Source of the DNA: Meconema thalassinum
Taxonomy: Eukaryota; Arthropoda; Insecta; Orthoptera; Tettigoniidae
DNA length: 64,000 nucleotides
Direction of reading: 5' to 3'
NCBI GenBank assembly: GCA_946902985.2
Contig: OX336388.2
Coordinates: 222,912,467 to 222,976,466 of the forward strand
The notes beneath the pieces were generated by a model. That model did not search any database. It was not told the origin of the DNA and saw only the letters and a list, made by a program, of their open reading frames with translations. Shown here piece after piece: positions 46,546-56,612 of the stretch (its first letter is position 1; the number at the start of each line of letters is the position of its first letter). Made by a program: the position numbers and the translations under genes.

Positions 46546-49500
46546 CGAAGCAAGGTCTGATAGCCACAGGCGTCACAGTAGTAACGACTTGCTTGCCTCC
46601 ATAAGGAGCATTCAAGACGAAATTTTAAAGTATCGCCATAGTGAAATATTAGGAAAATCCTAATTATAGGATTTAGGCCGACTGTATACAAGTTAAAGTA
46701 AAAATTCGCAAGATATAGTCATAGCAGGCTGCGAACGTCGGACTTAAAGGCGATAGGTCGTTAAATGTACGAACGAATAGATCATAACGTACGGAAGTAT
46801 CGTACCAGACAGATAAACTGTTATTTAAATTGAAGAAACCTAAAAAGGAAGAACAGAATAAGGTTCGAACGTAGGAGTGTTAAAACAGTTCAAATAAATA
46901 GAATAGGAGACTATAAACATTAGCTCCAGAAAGCAGGCGAACAATTCTAATAGTACTAGAATCGAGAAGTGCTAGCTGTTATAAACTAAATCTATAGGTC
47001 TTAGAGGTGACCTCGATCCATATAGACTTTCGTTAGGATCGATAGACAGATCTACAAAGAAGCCGTTCAAGCTAGATAAATAGCCGGTTATCCAGGATAG
47101 GAATAGCAGAATTGAACTCCAGGGAATAGTAGATGTTTCGGGACTTTCGCATTCTTCAGAATAGGAAGCCGACATCGGATAAAATTTCACCCTTGGAAAC
47201 GGGAATTTAAGAAGATCACGTGTGAAAGGCTCAGAAATACGGCCTAGTGATCGAGTAATTGTGAAGTGTAAAATAATCAAGATTGTGTGTTAAATAATAT
47301 TTTTAGTGTTTATTATGTGTTCAAAAGGGACACATCAGTATATAAAAATGTCGTCAGTATTAAGTGTTTTAGATATATGTTTATTTGTGTTTTTACGTAA
47401 GATGAATACCTTCAATATGGTGTAAAAAGTTCAAAGTGGGCCCAAAAATGAAACACCGCACCAGATTTAAGATCATGGGATGATCTGGAAATATGTGAGT
47501 ACAAAATTCATTTTTATTTTGGTGTCAGAAATTGATTGTGTACAAAACCCACCGGAGTTTTTGAGTGAAAGGGATGTGTTTTAATGAATGAATACTGAAT
47601 AATCAAGAATACGGTCTGAACAATAATAAAATAAATAGAGAAATTATGAATAATTATGTAAAGAATAAATTCCGTAGAGGAATATGTGAATAAAGGGTTA
47701 ATGTATTTAACAAATGTCATAAGAGCAAGCGAAATATCATTAATGAATCATGAAAGACATTGAAATAAAGTAAAGTTGAGATATGAAAGAAATAGCTTTT
47801 GAGCTTGTATAAAGAATAAAGATAATAATAATAATTAAATATGGAAATGTTAAATAAAAATCAAATAAATTGATATGAACATAAGAACGTTAAGCCTTAA
47901 CGTATGTGTGAAATGAGGTTCAATGGAATATTTTAAAACAGGGAGCGATTTATTGACAACGGAAGACTAATATGTGAATTAAAATAATATGAATTGTTAC
48001 TAAAGAGATTTTATCAGTTCTTGGGAAGACATTTTCGGCTTAAAATAATGCATAGCGCATAATGAGCGCAAATATAATATTAAAGTGTCACGCTAGGAAC
48101 GCGTAGTGGTTGAAATACTTGGTACATTACTTATGGAGGGTAGTTGATTGCAGTGAATTGATAATTGTGTAAGTCCTCTATTTGTGACATTAGTATCACG
48201 AGGCATTGTGTATGTATTTAAAAAGGGAGCTAATATATGGTATTATTGAGCGTATGTCATATGGGCCACGGCCGACTCTAAATCGCATTTTGTATAAGTC
48301 CTCTGTACGGAATTGGTTCCCGAGGCACCTGAAGAGATTCGAATGCAGGATCTTCTTATGATAAAAGCCCCTGAAATTCTCCGTCGTCGTATGTGTATTA
48401 ATCTTCCCAATCAATGAGGACCCTCTCATAATTAATAAATGCCAAGGATATGAAAATGGTCTTTGAACCAAAGAATAGTTGTTTGAATGTATACGGTACA
48501 ATAAAGCCCGGTCTCCCCAGAACTGGATAGAATGGGAAGGTTTGTTTGAAAGCCTTGAAAATAAGCTACTAATGTTGGGTCAGACAGGATGTCGCCGCCA
48601 CCCTAACGTGTCATAAATCGCACCCCATGTAGTAGAGTCTAGCTTTCTTAAAGCGAGGGGGAACAGAGACCGTCTCGTAAGCTGTTGTAAAGAGAAATAA
48701 TTACACCAGGAGTGTTTAAAGTTGTAAACGACCCGGGCGTTGAACCGAGGTCCTTAAAGATGGATATTTCGTTTGCCGGTTCAGATCGTAGTTTCTTATA
48801 TGATAATGTTCTATTAAGACATAAGAGATAAATAACAATCCCTATTGTAATAATGTAAGGACGTGGGATTCCACGAGTTGATTGAAGGCAACTGAGTTCG
48901 GGAGTAACTATAGTTTTTTGACTGTGTCAAGTACCTTCACGCTCTGGAGTACACAATTGATTTTCTGATTACCTTGATATATTTGTGAAATAAAGAGAGA
49001 TGATAACAACTGAATGTGTGGACATGCCCAAAAATATTGAGTTAGATAATTAACCTAGATTTTTAAATATAATTATATATTTGTTTTTGAGAAATAAGAA
49101 AATAATAAAAGCTAATGTTTGAGGTGTACAAGAATGACACCTTAATAATGTAAATGCATTGGAGCCAAAGAGCTCGGAGTTATGTAAACTTAATGTTAGT
49201 GCTTTATGGAAGTGAGACTAAGTAAGAATTGTTGGTTTATGTGGAAACCACAGGTTTTGAATAAAATATTTGCTTATTTTATTTGTGATCCCTTGTTCAT
49301 TTGGAACAAGCAGTTGATATTTGGGTCAGTAATTAAAGTGTTAAAATGTTTGTAGCGCCATTAATTTTATTAATTAAATGTGTTTAAATAGGAGTTGATT
49401 TTGTTGTTATTTTTGCAAGTGTATCCTCTAATTAATCCAAATATGTGAGTCACAGAGTGGGGGAACTTACCGCTGCCCCGAAATCCCGAATTGAGCTACG

Positions 49501-49548
49501 CTGGTATACTGTGATTGGCATATTTCTTGCTAAATGGGCACAGGGGGA

Positions 49549-49557
49549 TATATAAAT
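49549..49557 (+). promoter_or_regulatory. TATA-like sequence just inside the 5' LTR boundary
   Basis: TATATAAAT lies 7 bp after the last LTR base, in the position where a primer-binding site would be expected. It could drive a shorter gag-pol RNA; sequence alone cannot show use. Confidence 0.25.
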
Positions 49558-49737
49558 ACTGTGCTGGATTAATAACTAGAGGAACACTTAAGTCGGTCAT
49601 ATCATGTAAGATTAAAGTAATAATAGGAATAGCTACAACGTAAAAAATTAACTGACCGCATGGGTCCCTGGAAACTCATACCGAGCAGCCCTGAATATAT
49701 TATATTATAAACCCCCTAGCAAACCTTCTAATGATTT

Positions 49738-49757
49738 TGGCGCCCAGTACGCAGGGC
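49738..49757 (+). other. Primer-binding-site-like sequence, displaced
   Basis: TGGCGCCCAGTACGCAGGGC begins with the TGG expected opposite a tRNA 3' CCA and resembles primer sites of other retroelements. It lies 195 bp after the LTR end, whereas reverse transcription normally requires the site to adjoin U5. Role uncertain. Confidence 0.3.
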
Positions 49758-50026
49758 TGAGTTTTCCTAGGGAAAACCCGAGTTTTTCTCGAAAAATCAA
49801 AATTTTCAGTTTTTTTTTGAAAAAAATGGTTTTTCGAAATTTTGAATTTTAAATACTTCCATAAAGGTTTTATGAAATTGAATAAGATTATCAAAAGGGT
49901 ACGGTGTAAGTGAATACCCGTACCAAAGTAATATTTTAAAAGAAATTGGGACACACTAATTCAGAGTATCATCTCTCAAGCATGTACTAGTGTGGTGGCA
50001 TTTGTGGCCCACTGTATTCTCATAAG

Positions 50027-52801
50027 ATGGCATTAAGTGAAGAGATGCAACGGCTTTTGGAGGCGATAAAAGCCGATAGTAATGAGAAGTTAGAGGCTAT
50101 AAACAAGACATTGGGCCTCCAAAAGGATGAAAATAACGAAGTGTTCGAATCCATAAATGAGAGTTTAAATAAGTTGGATAGCCAACAGACTGAAAACAAA
50201 GAAAGGTTAGGATCCATAACTGAAAGTTTAGAGTCACTAAAAACTAACAGTGAGAATATGGGCACTAAATTAGAGAATATCGAAGTTAAAGGTAATACCA
50301 TGGGAATTAAATTAGAAGCTATCGAAGCCGACTGTATAAACATGAAGAAGGAACTGAAGGCTGAGATAGAAAAGATGAAAACAGAAAGTGGGGAAACCAT
50401 TAAACAACAGTGGGAAGTGATGAAAACGGAGACGTTAGAGTCTCTGAAAGCCAACAGTAAAGAAAACAATGGAGTACTGAAGGCTGAAATAGAAGAGACA
50501 ATGGAGATAAAATTTAAAATTCTTGATGAAGGGTTTGACACTAAGTTGGTGACTAAGTTAAGTGAAATTAAAAAGGAAAGTAAAGGATTTTACTCAGGAA
50601 TACAAGTCCAAATAGAGACTATGAACAAAAATATGGTAGAGTCCCAAAATACATGTCAAGAAAATTTTAAAATTTTAGAAACTAAATTGAGTAATATGGA
50701 GGGAAATGTAAAAGCATGTGAGGAGAAACTTGTAACCCAGATCCAAGGTGTGCAGAAAGAATTGAAAGCTCAGATAGAATCTAACAAGGATATTTGTGAG
50801 GCATCCCGGGATGAAATAAAACAAAGCGTGAATAAGCTAGGAAATAGATTTGAAGGGGTTGAAGAGAAAGTAGGGACCCTCGAGAACAAAATCGGTGTAG
50901 TTCAGACTGAAGTAACTGAGATGAAAAATCAAAATCTAAAGGATGTTAAGGAGATGAAAGATCAAATTGATCATTTTACCGGGCAGGTAGATGAGAATCT
51001 GAAGACATACGAAACGAAAATAGATCAAAGATTAGGTGTATACGAGGGGCATCTCCAGAGTGAAAGAAAACAACGAGAGAACGAAAGTAAGGAAAGTACC
51101 CATAAAATAAATGAAATAAGTCAGGGTATTATTGAGGTTCAGGAAACCATCGGAACATTAAAAGTTCATGTAGGAAAAGCCAATAAGGAAATTAATCAGG
51201 TCCAAGATGAAATGATGAAATTGTATAAGAGTCAAGAGAAGACTGAGGGAAGGCTTGATGGAATGAAAATAGATATGGTCAAAGGACGAAAAGAAGTAGA
51301 GAAGCAAATAAAGGAGATACGAGAGGGCCTGGAAACCATAGGTGACGTTAAGCCAGAAATTATAGACCAACATGCTAAGATCATTAAGAAAGAGGTAGAA
51401 GACCAAATAAATGGATTTAGGGATAGCTTCAGGGATGAGAAATTCCAACTCAAAAAGATAGAGGAAGATATTAAAATGAATCAAGAAAGAATTCAGAATG
51501 AATTAAGATCCCGATTGGAGAGGACGGAACTTAAGAACAGTCAAATGGAAATCCAACTCATGGCAAATGAAGAAAGTGCCCGAAGAGAAAGGAAGTTAGA
51601 ATTCGAAAATCAGGAGGAGTTTCCAAAGACAGGATGGGTAGATTCCCGGGAACAAGGCACCGATACGGAGAGGGACTTAGGAGGGGAGAGCCCTTATAAG
51701 AACCCAGGATATCCAATGGCGATGTCAACCCCGTACACGAATCAGACAAATGGCCAAATAATAAACATTATTAAATCCAATGAGGATAGACCAGTAAAGT
51801 TTACGGGTAATAACATGTCTATTACTCCAAAATACTGGCTAAAAGAAGTGGCAGAGTATCTAAATGAAATGAAGGTTCCTCAGGATCGGAGACTGAGAGC
51901 TATTGAAAAGCTGTTGGCAGGTGATTGTCTCACCTGGTTCAGAAGCTTCAGATACACTTTTGATACGGTGGAAGGCTTTAGGGAAGCATTTTTAAAGCGA
52001 TATTGGGCAGCAGATGTCCAAGAAAATTTAAGGCTAGATCTGTACTCTAGGAAGTACAGCACCAATGCACCTACTAAATACTCGGAATTTTTCACCGCTC
52101 AGCTGTGTAAATTCCGCGAACTGGATATTGCTCCGGCAGAAAACGACCTGTGTGCCGCCATTGCAAGACAGCTTCCATATGAGATTCAGAGGCTGCTAAT
52201 CTCATCCAAAGCCAGAAGTGCTGTGGAAGTGGAAAGCGTATTACGTCAGTTAGATATGACGACTTCGCACGTAACACCTCGGCATCAGAGACAAACTGAG
52301 CAAGTACACATGGCCAGCAGTCAGGAAACTGGAGAAAAACCAGTGACCAGGAATCAGTCCACCAGTACGGATACTCAAGGACGAGATCGAGAGTATGGGC
52401 ACCAGGAGCCTAGAAGGATACAGCCATATTACAGGGGAGGATATCGAGGAAGAAATCCTAGAACGACGGGTTATAGGCAACAGGAAAGCCGACCCTATAA
52501 TAATAACCAGCAAAGGCCGGACAATAGAAAGAAATGGGAGAATTATCCCAGGAGAAATGTGAGGCCAGACGATAGGGATGATGAATATCGGGCCGAAATA
52601 GAAGAAAGATATCAGGAGAGTCTTCGTTATATGAACGAAAGACCAGATGAACCTGATAGGCAAAAAGTCCGTTGGAGTGAGGCAATCAAGAACCGGAAAT
52701 CACCCGACCGACTAGACGGAGCTCAAAGCTTGGAACTACAAGCTCAGCTAAAGAATGAGGGAAAAGGGAGCCCTCAGGATAAAAAAAAACTCCAAATTTA
52801 A
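50027..52801 (+). CDS. gag: Gag-like structural protein, 924 aa
   Basis: Starts at ATG 50027. Residues 1 to about 545 are a continuous charged, heptad-rich coiled coil without Pro-rich breaks. Residues about 595-745 form a retrotransposon Gag (capsid-like) domain, recognisable by KYWLKEVAEYL, a CLTWFRSFR block and FREAFLKRYW. The tail (about 760-900) is basic and Arg/Gly/Asn/Gln-rich with RGGYRGR. No CCHC zinc knuckle is present, unlike many Ty3-type Gags; the basic tail may take over RNA binding. At over 900 aa it is unusually long. The frame is intact and ends just after a run of nine A, the probable frameshift site into pol. Confidence 0.9.
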   Translation: MALSEEMQRLLEAIKADSNEKLEAINKTLGLQKDENNEVFESINESLNKLDSQQTENKERLGSITESLESLKTNSENMGTKLENIEVKGNTMGIKLEAIEADCINMKKELKAEIEKMKTESGETIKQQWEVMKTETLESLKANSKENNGVLKAEIEETMEIKFKILDEGFDTKLVTKLSEIKKESKGFYSGIQVQIETMNKNMVESQNTCQENFKILETKLSNMEGNVKACEEKLVTQIQGVQKELKAQIESNKDICEASRDEIKQSVNKLGNRFEGVEEKVGTLENKIGVVQTEVTEMKNQNLKDVKEMKDQIDHFTGQVDENLKTYETKIDQRLGVYEGHLQSERKQRENESKESTHKINEISQGIIEVQETIGTLKVHVGKANKEINQVQDEMMKLYKSQEKTEGRLDGMKIDMVKGRKEVEKQIKEIREGLETIGDVKPEIIDQHAKIIKKEVEDQINGFRDSFRDEKFQLKKIEEDIKMNQERIQNELRSRLERTELKNSQMEIQLMANEESARRERKLEFENQEEFPKTGWVDSREQGTDTERDLGGESPYKNPGYPMAMSTPYTNQTNGQIINIIKSNEDRPVKFTGNNMSITPKYWLKEVAEYLNEMKVPQDRRLRAIEKLLAGDCLTWFRSFRYTFDTVEGFREAFLKRYWAADVQENLRLDLYSRKYSTNAPTKYSEFFTAQLCKFRELDIAPAENDLCAAIARQLPYEIQRLLISSKARSAVEVESVLRQLDMTTSHVTPRHQRQTEQVHMASSQETGEKPVTRNQSTSTDTQGRDREYGHQEPRRIQPYYRGGYRGRNPRTTGYRQQESRPYNNNQQRPDNRKKWENYPRRNVRPDDRDDEYRAEIEERYQESLRYMNERPDEPDRQKVRWSEAIKNRKSPDRLDGAQSLELQAQLKNEGKGSPQDKKKLQI
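52781..52789 (+). promoter_or_regulatory. Probable -1 ribosomal frameshift site (A9)
   Basis: Nine consecutive A fill three AAA codons of gag, 10 nt before the gag stop. The pol frame is -1 relative to gag and is closed by TAA at 52780-52782 just upstream, so it first opens within this run. This fits slippage on an A AAA AAA heptamer. A strong downstream stem was not seen by eye. Confidence 0.65.
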
Positions 52802-55800
52802 ATTGTCAAAAGTGGAAACATACCAGGAGCTGGGAGGAAGTAGAAATTGTAAATTGGATAGCTAGACCAGATGAACTAATTAACGAGGATGTGGAAGGAA
52901 TCCCACCTGTTAAAAGAGAACTACCTATAATTATGCTTAGGATAGAAGGATTACTGGTCAGAGCATTGATTGATACTGGATCCACAATAAGTCTAATTAC
53001 ACAAACCCTTTTAAATGAATTGGAAACCAGGGGCCGAGTACTAAAGATTCCCACATCAAGTGTAAAGATTAAGGGAATTATCCCTGAAAAATCTTTGACA
53101 TGTAAATTTCAGGTATACATTGATTTAATCATGGGAAACGCTGAAATTTCGCAGTGCTTTTTGCTGGTAAATCAATTACCATATAATGTCATATTAGGTA
53201 TTGATTTTATCCGTGAGAACAAGGTCATTATAGACCTAGCGCAAAACTGCATTAGAATTCAAAGAGAGGATGTGGATGAGCAAAACATTAACCTACAGGA
53301 TCAGGAGGCGAAAATAGCAGAACAGGTATGGCATATGGAAGAAGTGATTGAGGAAGATGATAAGGACATAGAAAAAATATTTGAAGTCTTCAACATAGAA
53401 CTCGAAGATAATGTGGAAAATGAGTTCGAGACCAACCTGTCAGGAAAAGTGGAGGAAGCTAAAGTCAGCCTCGAAATTAAGGAACAGTTAAAGAAATTAT
53501 TATTGGATTATAGGGACGTATTTGATTCCAAGCCAGGGAAGATTGAAAATTTTAAATACGCGTTCCAAGTCAACGATTGGGCACCGTTCAAACAAAAACC
53601 ATACCCGGTTGCGGAAAAACATTACCCACAAACCAAGAAAACACTGCAGGAAATGATGAATGCAGGTGTTATAGAAAAGATGGCGACACCATATGTTAGT
53701 CCATTAGTGATTGTGAGTAAACCGGATGGCTCAGTAAGGGTGTGTTTAGATGCCAGAAATCTAAATGCAAAAATCATACCTGAAAATGATTCGGCACCAC
53801 CCATAAAAGAAATACTGAGGAAATTTAAAGGCAAGAAGATTTTTACAAATATTGACATGACTTCTTCGTATCATCATCTCGAACTGGAAGAGAAAACCAG
53901 CTTGTTGACTGGATTTCAGTTCGATCAACAAACATACTGCTTTAGAAGATGTCCGTTTGGATTAAAGACTGCAGGATCGGCATTAATAAGAGCGCTGGAT
54001 CGAAACCTGTCAGAGGAAGTGAAAGAGTGCACTATCCGATACGTAGATGGCATTTTGCTTACCTCGGAGAACATTGAGGAACATATAGAAAATTTGAAGA
54101 AATTATTAGAAGACCTAAGAAGGGCAAATTTTAAGATAAATTTAAAGAAGTCGAACTTCTGTCAAAGGCAAGTGACATTTTTAGGGCATGTGATTGACAA
54201 GGATGGTGTTAAACCAAATCCATGCAAATTGGAATCGATAAGGGATTTTCCAAGGCCTTTGAAAGTGAAGAACGTTCGCCAGTTTTTGGGATTGATTGGG
54301 TTCTTCTCAGGACATTGTCCATCATACACCAAAACTGTTGCACCACTACAGGACCTTATGAAGAAGGGGGGCAAGTGGAAATGGACGGAGGAAGCAGAAA
54401 AAGCATTCGTGGAGGCCAAGGAAATGCTCTTTAATTATGTGAAGCTAGGATATCCTGATTTTAATCAGAGATTTATCATTCAGACAGACGCATCCCAGAT
54501 GGGAATAGGGGCAATGCTATATCAGGAGAACCCGGAAAACCCTGATAAGAAGAACTATCTAGCTTTCACAAGTAGGAGACTGAAACCACACGAGAAAAAT
54601 TATACGATCAGCGAGATCGAGCTGTTAGCGATATTGCACGCGTTGCAATATTGGCGGAAGATCGTATATGGGTTTCAGGTCATTCTAAGGACGGATCATA
54701 AAGCCTTAACCTTTTTGATGAAGACTGATTTATCCAGTCAAAGGTTGATGCGTTGGGCTTTATATATTCAACAATTTGATGTCAAGATAGAGTACTGCCC
54801 AGGAAAGGATAACATAGTTCCAGACTACTTAAGTAGACAGCCAGAGTCCATAGAAGAGGAAGTAATGGCTATAGATTTGGAAGACAGGGATCAGCGTACT
54901 CTTAATGAGTTAAGAAGCATTAGTCAAAGACAACGGGAGGATCCATGGATGAACATGCTCATATCATTCCTTGAGGGAAGCTTGATAAGAGGAACACCAG
55001 CGTACACGGAAGCTGAGAAGATAGCACAAGACTACACGTTTTATAATGGGTTATTATATAAGTTTGTGGACTCTGACCATACGAAATTAAGGATTGTTGT
55101 ACCTGCAATTTTGCAGAGGAAAATAGTATGGTTAGCCCATAGATCGTTCGGACATATGGGAGTCGACAAAACAGTCTCGATGCTGAAAGAAGCATTTATA
55201 TGGCCGAGACTGAGAGAAACTGTAAGGGACACACTAAAGACATGTGATTTATGTCAAAGGATTAAACCTAATGCATTTCTGATGAGACAGAAGCCTATAC
55301 CATTGTTGCCCGAAAGGCCCGGCCAAATCATATCTATTGATAATTTTGGACCTTTGCCAAAGGCAAGAAGAGGAAATCGACACATAATGGTGGCTATGGA
55401 TGTCTTCACTAAAATGGTTGTCCTTGCTCCCATACAGAAGACTAGTACCAAACAGGTGTTAAAACGACTTAAAGAAAAAGTGATACCGATTCTGGGGAAA
55501 CCTGAGAACTTGTTGTCGGATCACGGCAGTTGTTTCACCAGTGTAGAGTTCAGACGAGAATTAGAAAGACTTGGAATACGTCAAATTTTGTCAAGTATTC
55601 GCCATCCTGAGGCAAACCCTGTAGAGAGAGTTATGAGAGAAACGGCCAAGTATTGCAGAATATACTGTGCCGAAGAAAATTGGAAGTGGATAGATATTTT
55701 GGATATTATTGAATTTTGTATAAATAATACAATCCATGAATCCACAGGAGAGATACCCATAACGTTACATCGGAATGAGCAACCAGAAAGACCTTGGAAT

Positions 55801-56391
55801 CTGGTAATTCCTAGACCAGCAGACGCTCAGCCGGGAAGAGATGTACGAATTAGGAGAGCCTTTGAGCATCTAAAAGCTCAAGCCGACAGGAGGCAGAGAA
55901 GAAATAGGCATAAGAGGTATCATCGACCATTATTAGCAGGAGAAATGGTGTTAGTGAAAAGACCAGCCATTTCGGATCCAGGGAACCGTGTGTACAAGAA
56001 GTTCCAGAAAATGTACCACGGACCATATCAGATAATCAGAGATTTGAGGAATAACGCATATAGAATTCGGCACTGTGAAACGGATCACGAAGTGACCATG
56101 AATTCAGCAAATTTGAAATTATATTACCCTCCCGAAGATTTTGATGAAGAAAATGAGCAAGCCCTGGTCATGGAAACATTTAGAGATGAATCCGCTTTTG
56201 ACATAAACAAGAATGAGGAAGAAATAGAAAATAGAGTTCAAGCATTCGAGTGCGAATGCGAATTGGAGAAAGTATATTGGGAAATTAAAGAAATAATTGA
56301 ATTTATTGAAGAAGAAAATTCCAATTTAAGAAAAGAAAATGATGAAATAAGGAAACGGGTAGGGATAGACCAAACCCGTAAGGGAGAATGA
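52783..56391 (+). CDS. pol: Pol polyprotein: protease, reverse transcriptase, RNase H, integrase
   Basis: Frame open from 52783, probably entered by frameshift from gag; the first convenient codon, GTG at 52891, is not needed as a start. Protease: LIDTGS near 52966-52983. Reverse transcriptase about 53500-54150: first catalytic Asp codon at 53854, and at 54040-54051 the box reads YVDG, so the second Asp of YxDD is replaced by Gly. RNase H: TDAS (Asp codon 54487) and a later RTDHKAL. Integrase: zinc motif His 55138, His 55153, Cys 55243 and 55252; catalytic Asp 55339, Asp 55519, Glu 55624, giving the canonical D,D-35-E spacing; a GPY module near 56020. The tail is acidic and coiled-coil-like. 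No stops, yet RT activity is doubtful. Confidence 0.92.
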   Translation, partial: KKTPNLNCQKWKHTRSWEEVEIVNWIARPDELINEDVEGIPPVKRELPIIMLRIEGLLVRALIDTGSTISLITQTLLNELETRGRVLKIPTSSVKIKGIIPEKSLTCKFQVYIDLIMGNAEISQCFLLVNQLPYNVILGIDFIRENKVIIDLAQNCIRIQREDVDEQNINLQDQEAKIAEQVWHMEEVIEEDDKDIEKIFEVFNIELEDNVENEFETNLSGKVEEAKVSLEIKEQLKKLLLDYRDVFDSKPGKIENFKYAFQVNDWAPFKQKPYPVAEKHYPQTKKTLQEMMNAGVIEKMATPYVSPLVIVSKPDGSVRVCLDARNLNAKIIPENDSAPPIKEILRKFKGKKIFTNIDMTSSYHHLELEEKTSLLTGFQFDQQTYCFRRCPFGLKTAGSALIRALDRNLSEEVKECTIRYVDGILLTSENIEEHIENLKKLLEDLRRANFKINLKKSNFCQRQVTFLGHVIDKDGVKPNPCKLESIRDFPRPLKVKNVRQFLGLIGFFSGHCPSYTKTVAPLQDLMKKGGKWKWTEEAEKAFVEAKEMLFNYVKLGYPDFNQRFIIQTDASQMGIGAMLYQENPENPDKKNYLAFTSRRLKPHEKNYTISEIELLAILHALQYWRKIVYGFQVILRTDHKALTFLMKTDLSSQRLMRWALYIQQFDVKIEYCPGKDNIVPDYLSRQPESIEEEVMAIDLEDRDQRTLNELRSISQRQREDPWMNMLISFLEGSLIRGTPAYTEAEKIAQDYTFYNGLLYKFVDSDHTKLRIVVPAILQRKIVWLAHRSFGHMGVDKTVSMLKEAFIWPRLRETVRDTLKTCDLCQRIKPNAFLMRQKPIPLLPERPGQIISIDNFGPLPKARRGNRHIMVAMDVFTKMVVLAPIQKTSTKQVLKRLKEKVIPILGKPENLLSDHGSCFTSVEFRRELERLGIRQILSSIRHPEANPVERVMRETAKYCRIYCAEENWKWIDILDIIEFCINNTIHESTGEIPITLHRNEQPERPWNLVIPRPADAQPGRDVRIRRAFEHLKAQADRRQRRNRHKRYHRPLLAGEMVLVKRPAISDPGNRVYKKFQKMYHGPYQIIRDLRNNAYRIRHCETDHEVTMNSANLKLYYPPEDFDEENEQALVMETFRDESAFDINKNEEEIENRVQAFECECELEKVYWEIKEIIEFIEEENSNLRKENDEIRKRVGIDQTRKGE

Positions 56392-56598
56392 GGTTCTGGG
56401 AACGTAAAGTCCAGACAAACAAAGAAAGAAGAAAGGGTAGGGACAGAGCATACCCGACCTACACAATTACCGGATATGACTTAAAAGAAGTAAAAACAAC
56501 AGTAGATACGGATGACGTTATGATGGCTTCGACGAATAAAGAAATACAAATTTAAATTGAAATACATTTCCTCAAAATTTTCGAAAATTTATTTACCT
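56392..56598 (+). other. Region between pol and the polypurine tract
   Basis: About 200 bp with no open frame of note; no envelope gene. Confidence 0.7.
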
Positions 56599-56612
56599 AA
56601 GGAGGGGAGAGA
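56599..56612 (+). other. Polypurine tract
   Basis: AAGGAGGGGAGAGA, 14 purines, ends directly against the TG of the 3' LTR, as needed for plus-strand priming. It independently confirms the LTR boundary. Confidence 0.9.

Larger units (their letters stand above)
45578..49542 (+). repeat. 5' LTR (3,965 bp)
   Basis: TG...CA-bounded terminal repeat, exceptionally long for a Ty3-type element. It holds a TATA-like box at 46269-46274, an array of small hairpins at 46320-46545 and many AATAAA-type signals, but no recognisable protein on either strand. It is nearly identical to the 3' LTR outside one cluster of differences at 45755-45876. Confidence 0.95.

Noticed and set aside
46380..46691. Antisense open frames of about 100 aa inside the LTRs (also at 57415-57726, 46972-47280, 48196-48501)
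   Set aside because: They are duplicated only because the LTRs are duplicated, and have no recognisable domain or supported start.
50020..50541. 173-aa antisense open frame opposite gag
   Set aside because: It is the reverse reading of the repetitive coiled-coil coding region; hydrophobic low-complexity peptide, no independent support.
56392..56598. Envelope-like third ORF
   Set aside because: Only about 200 bp lies between pol and the polypurine tract, with no suitable open frame.
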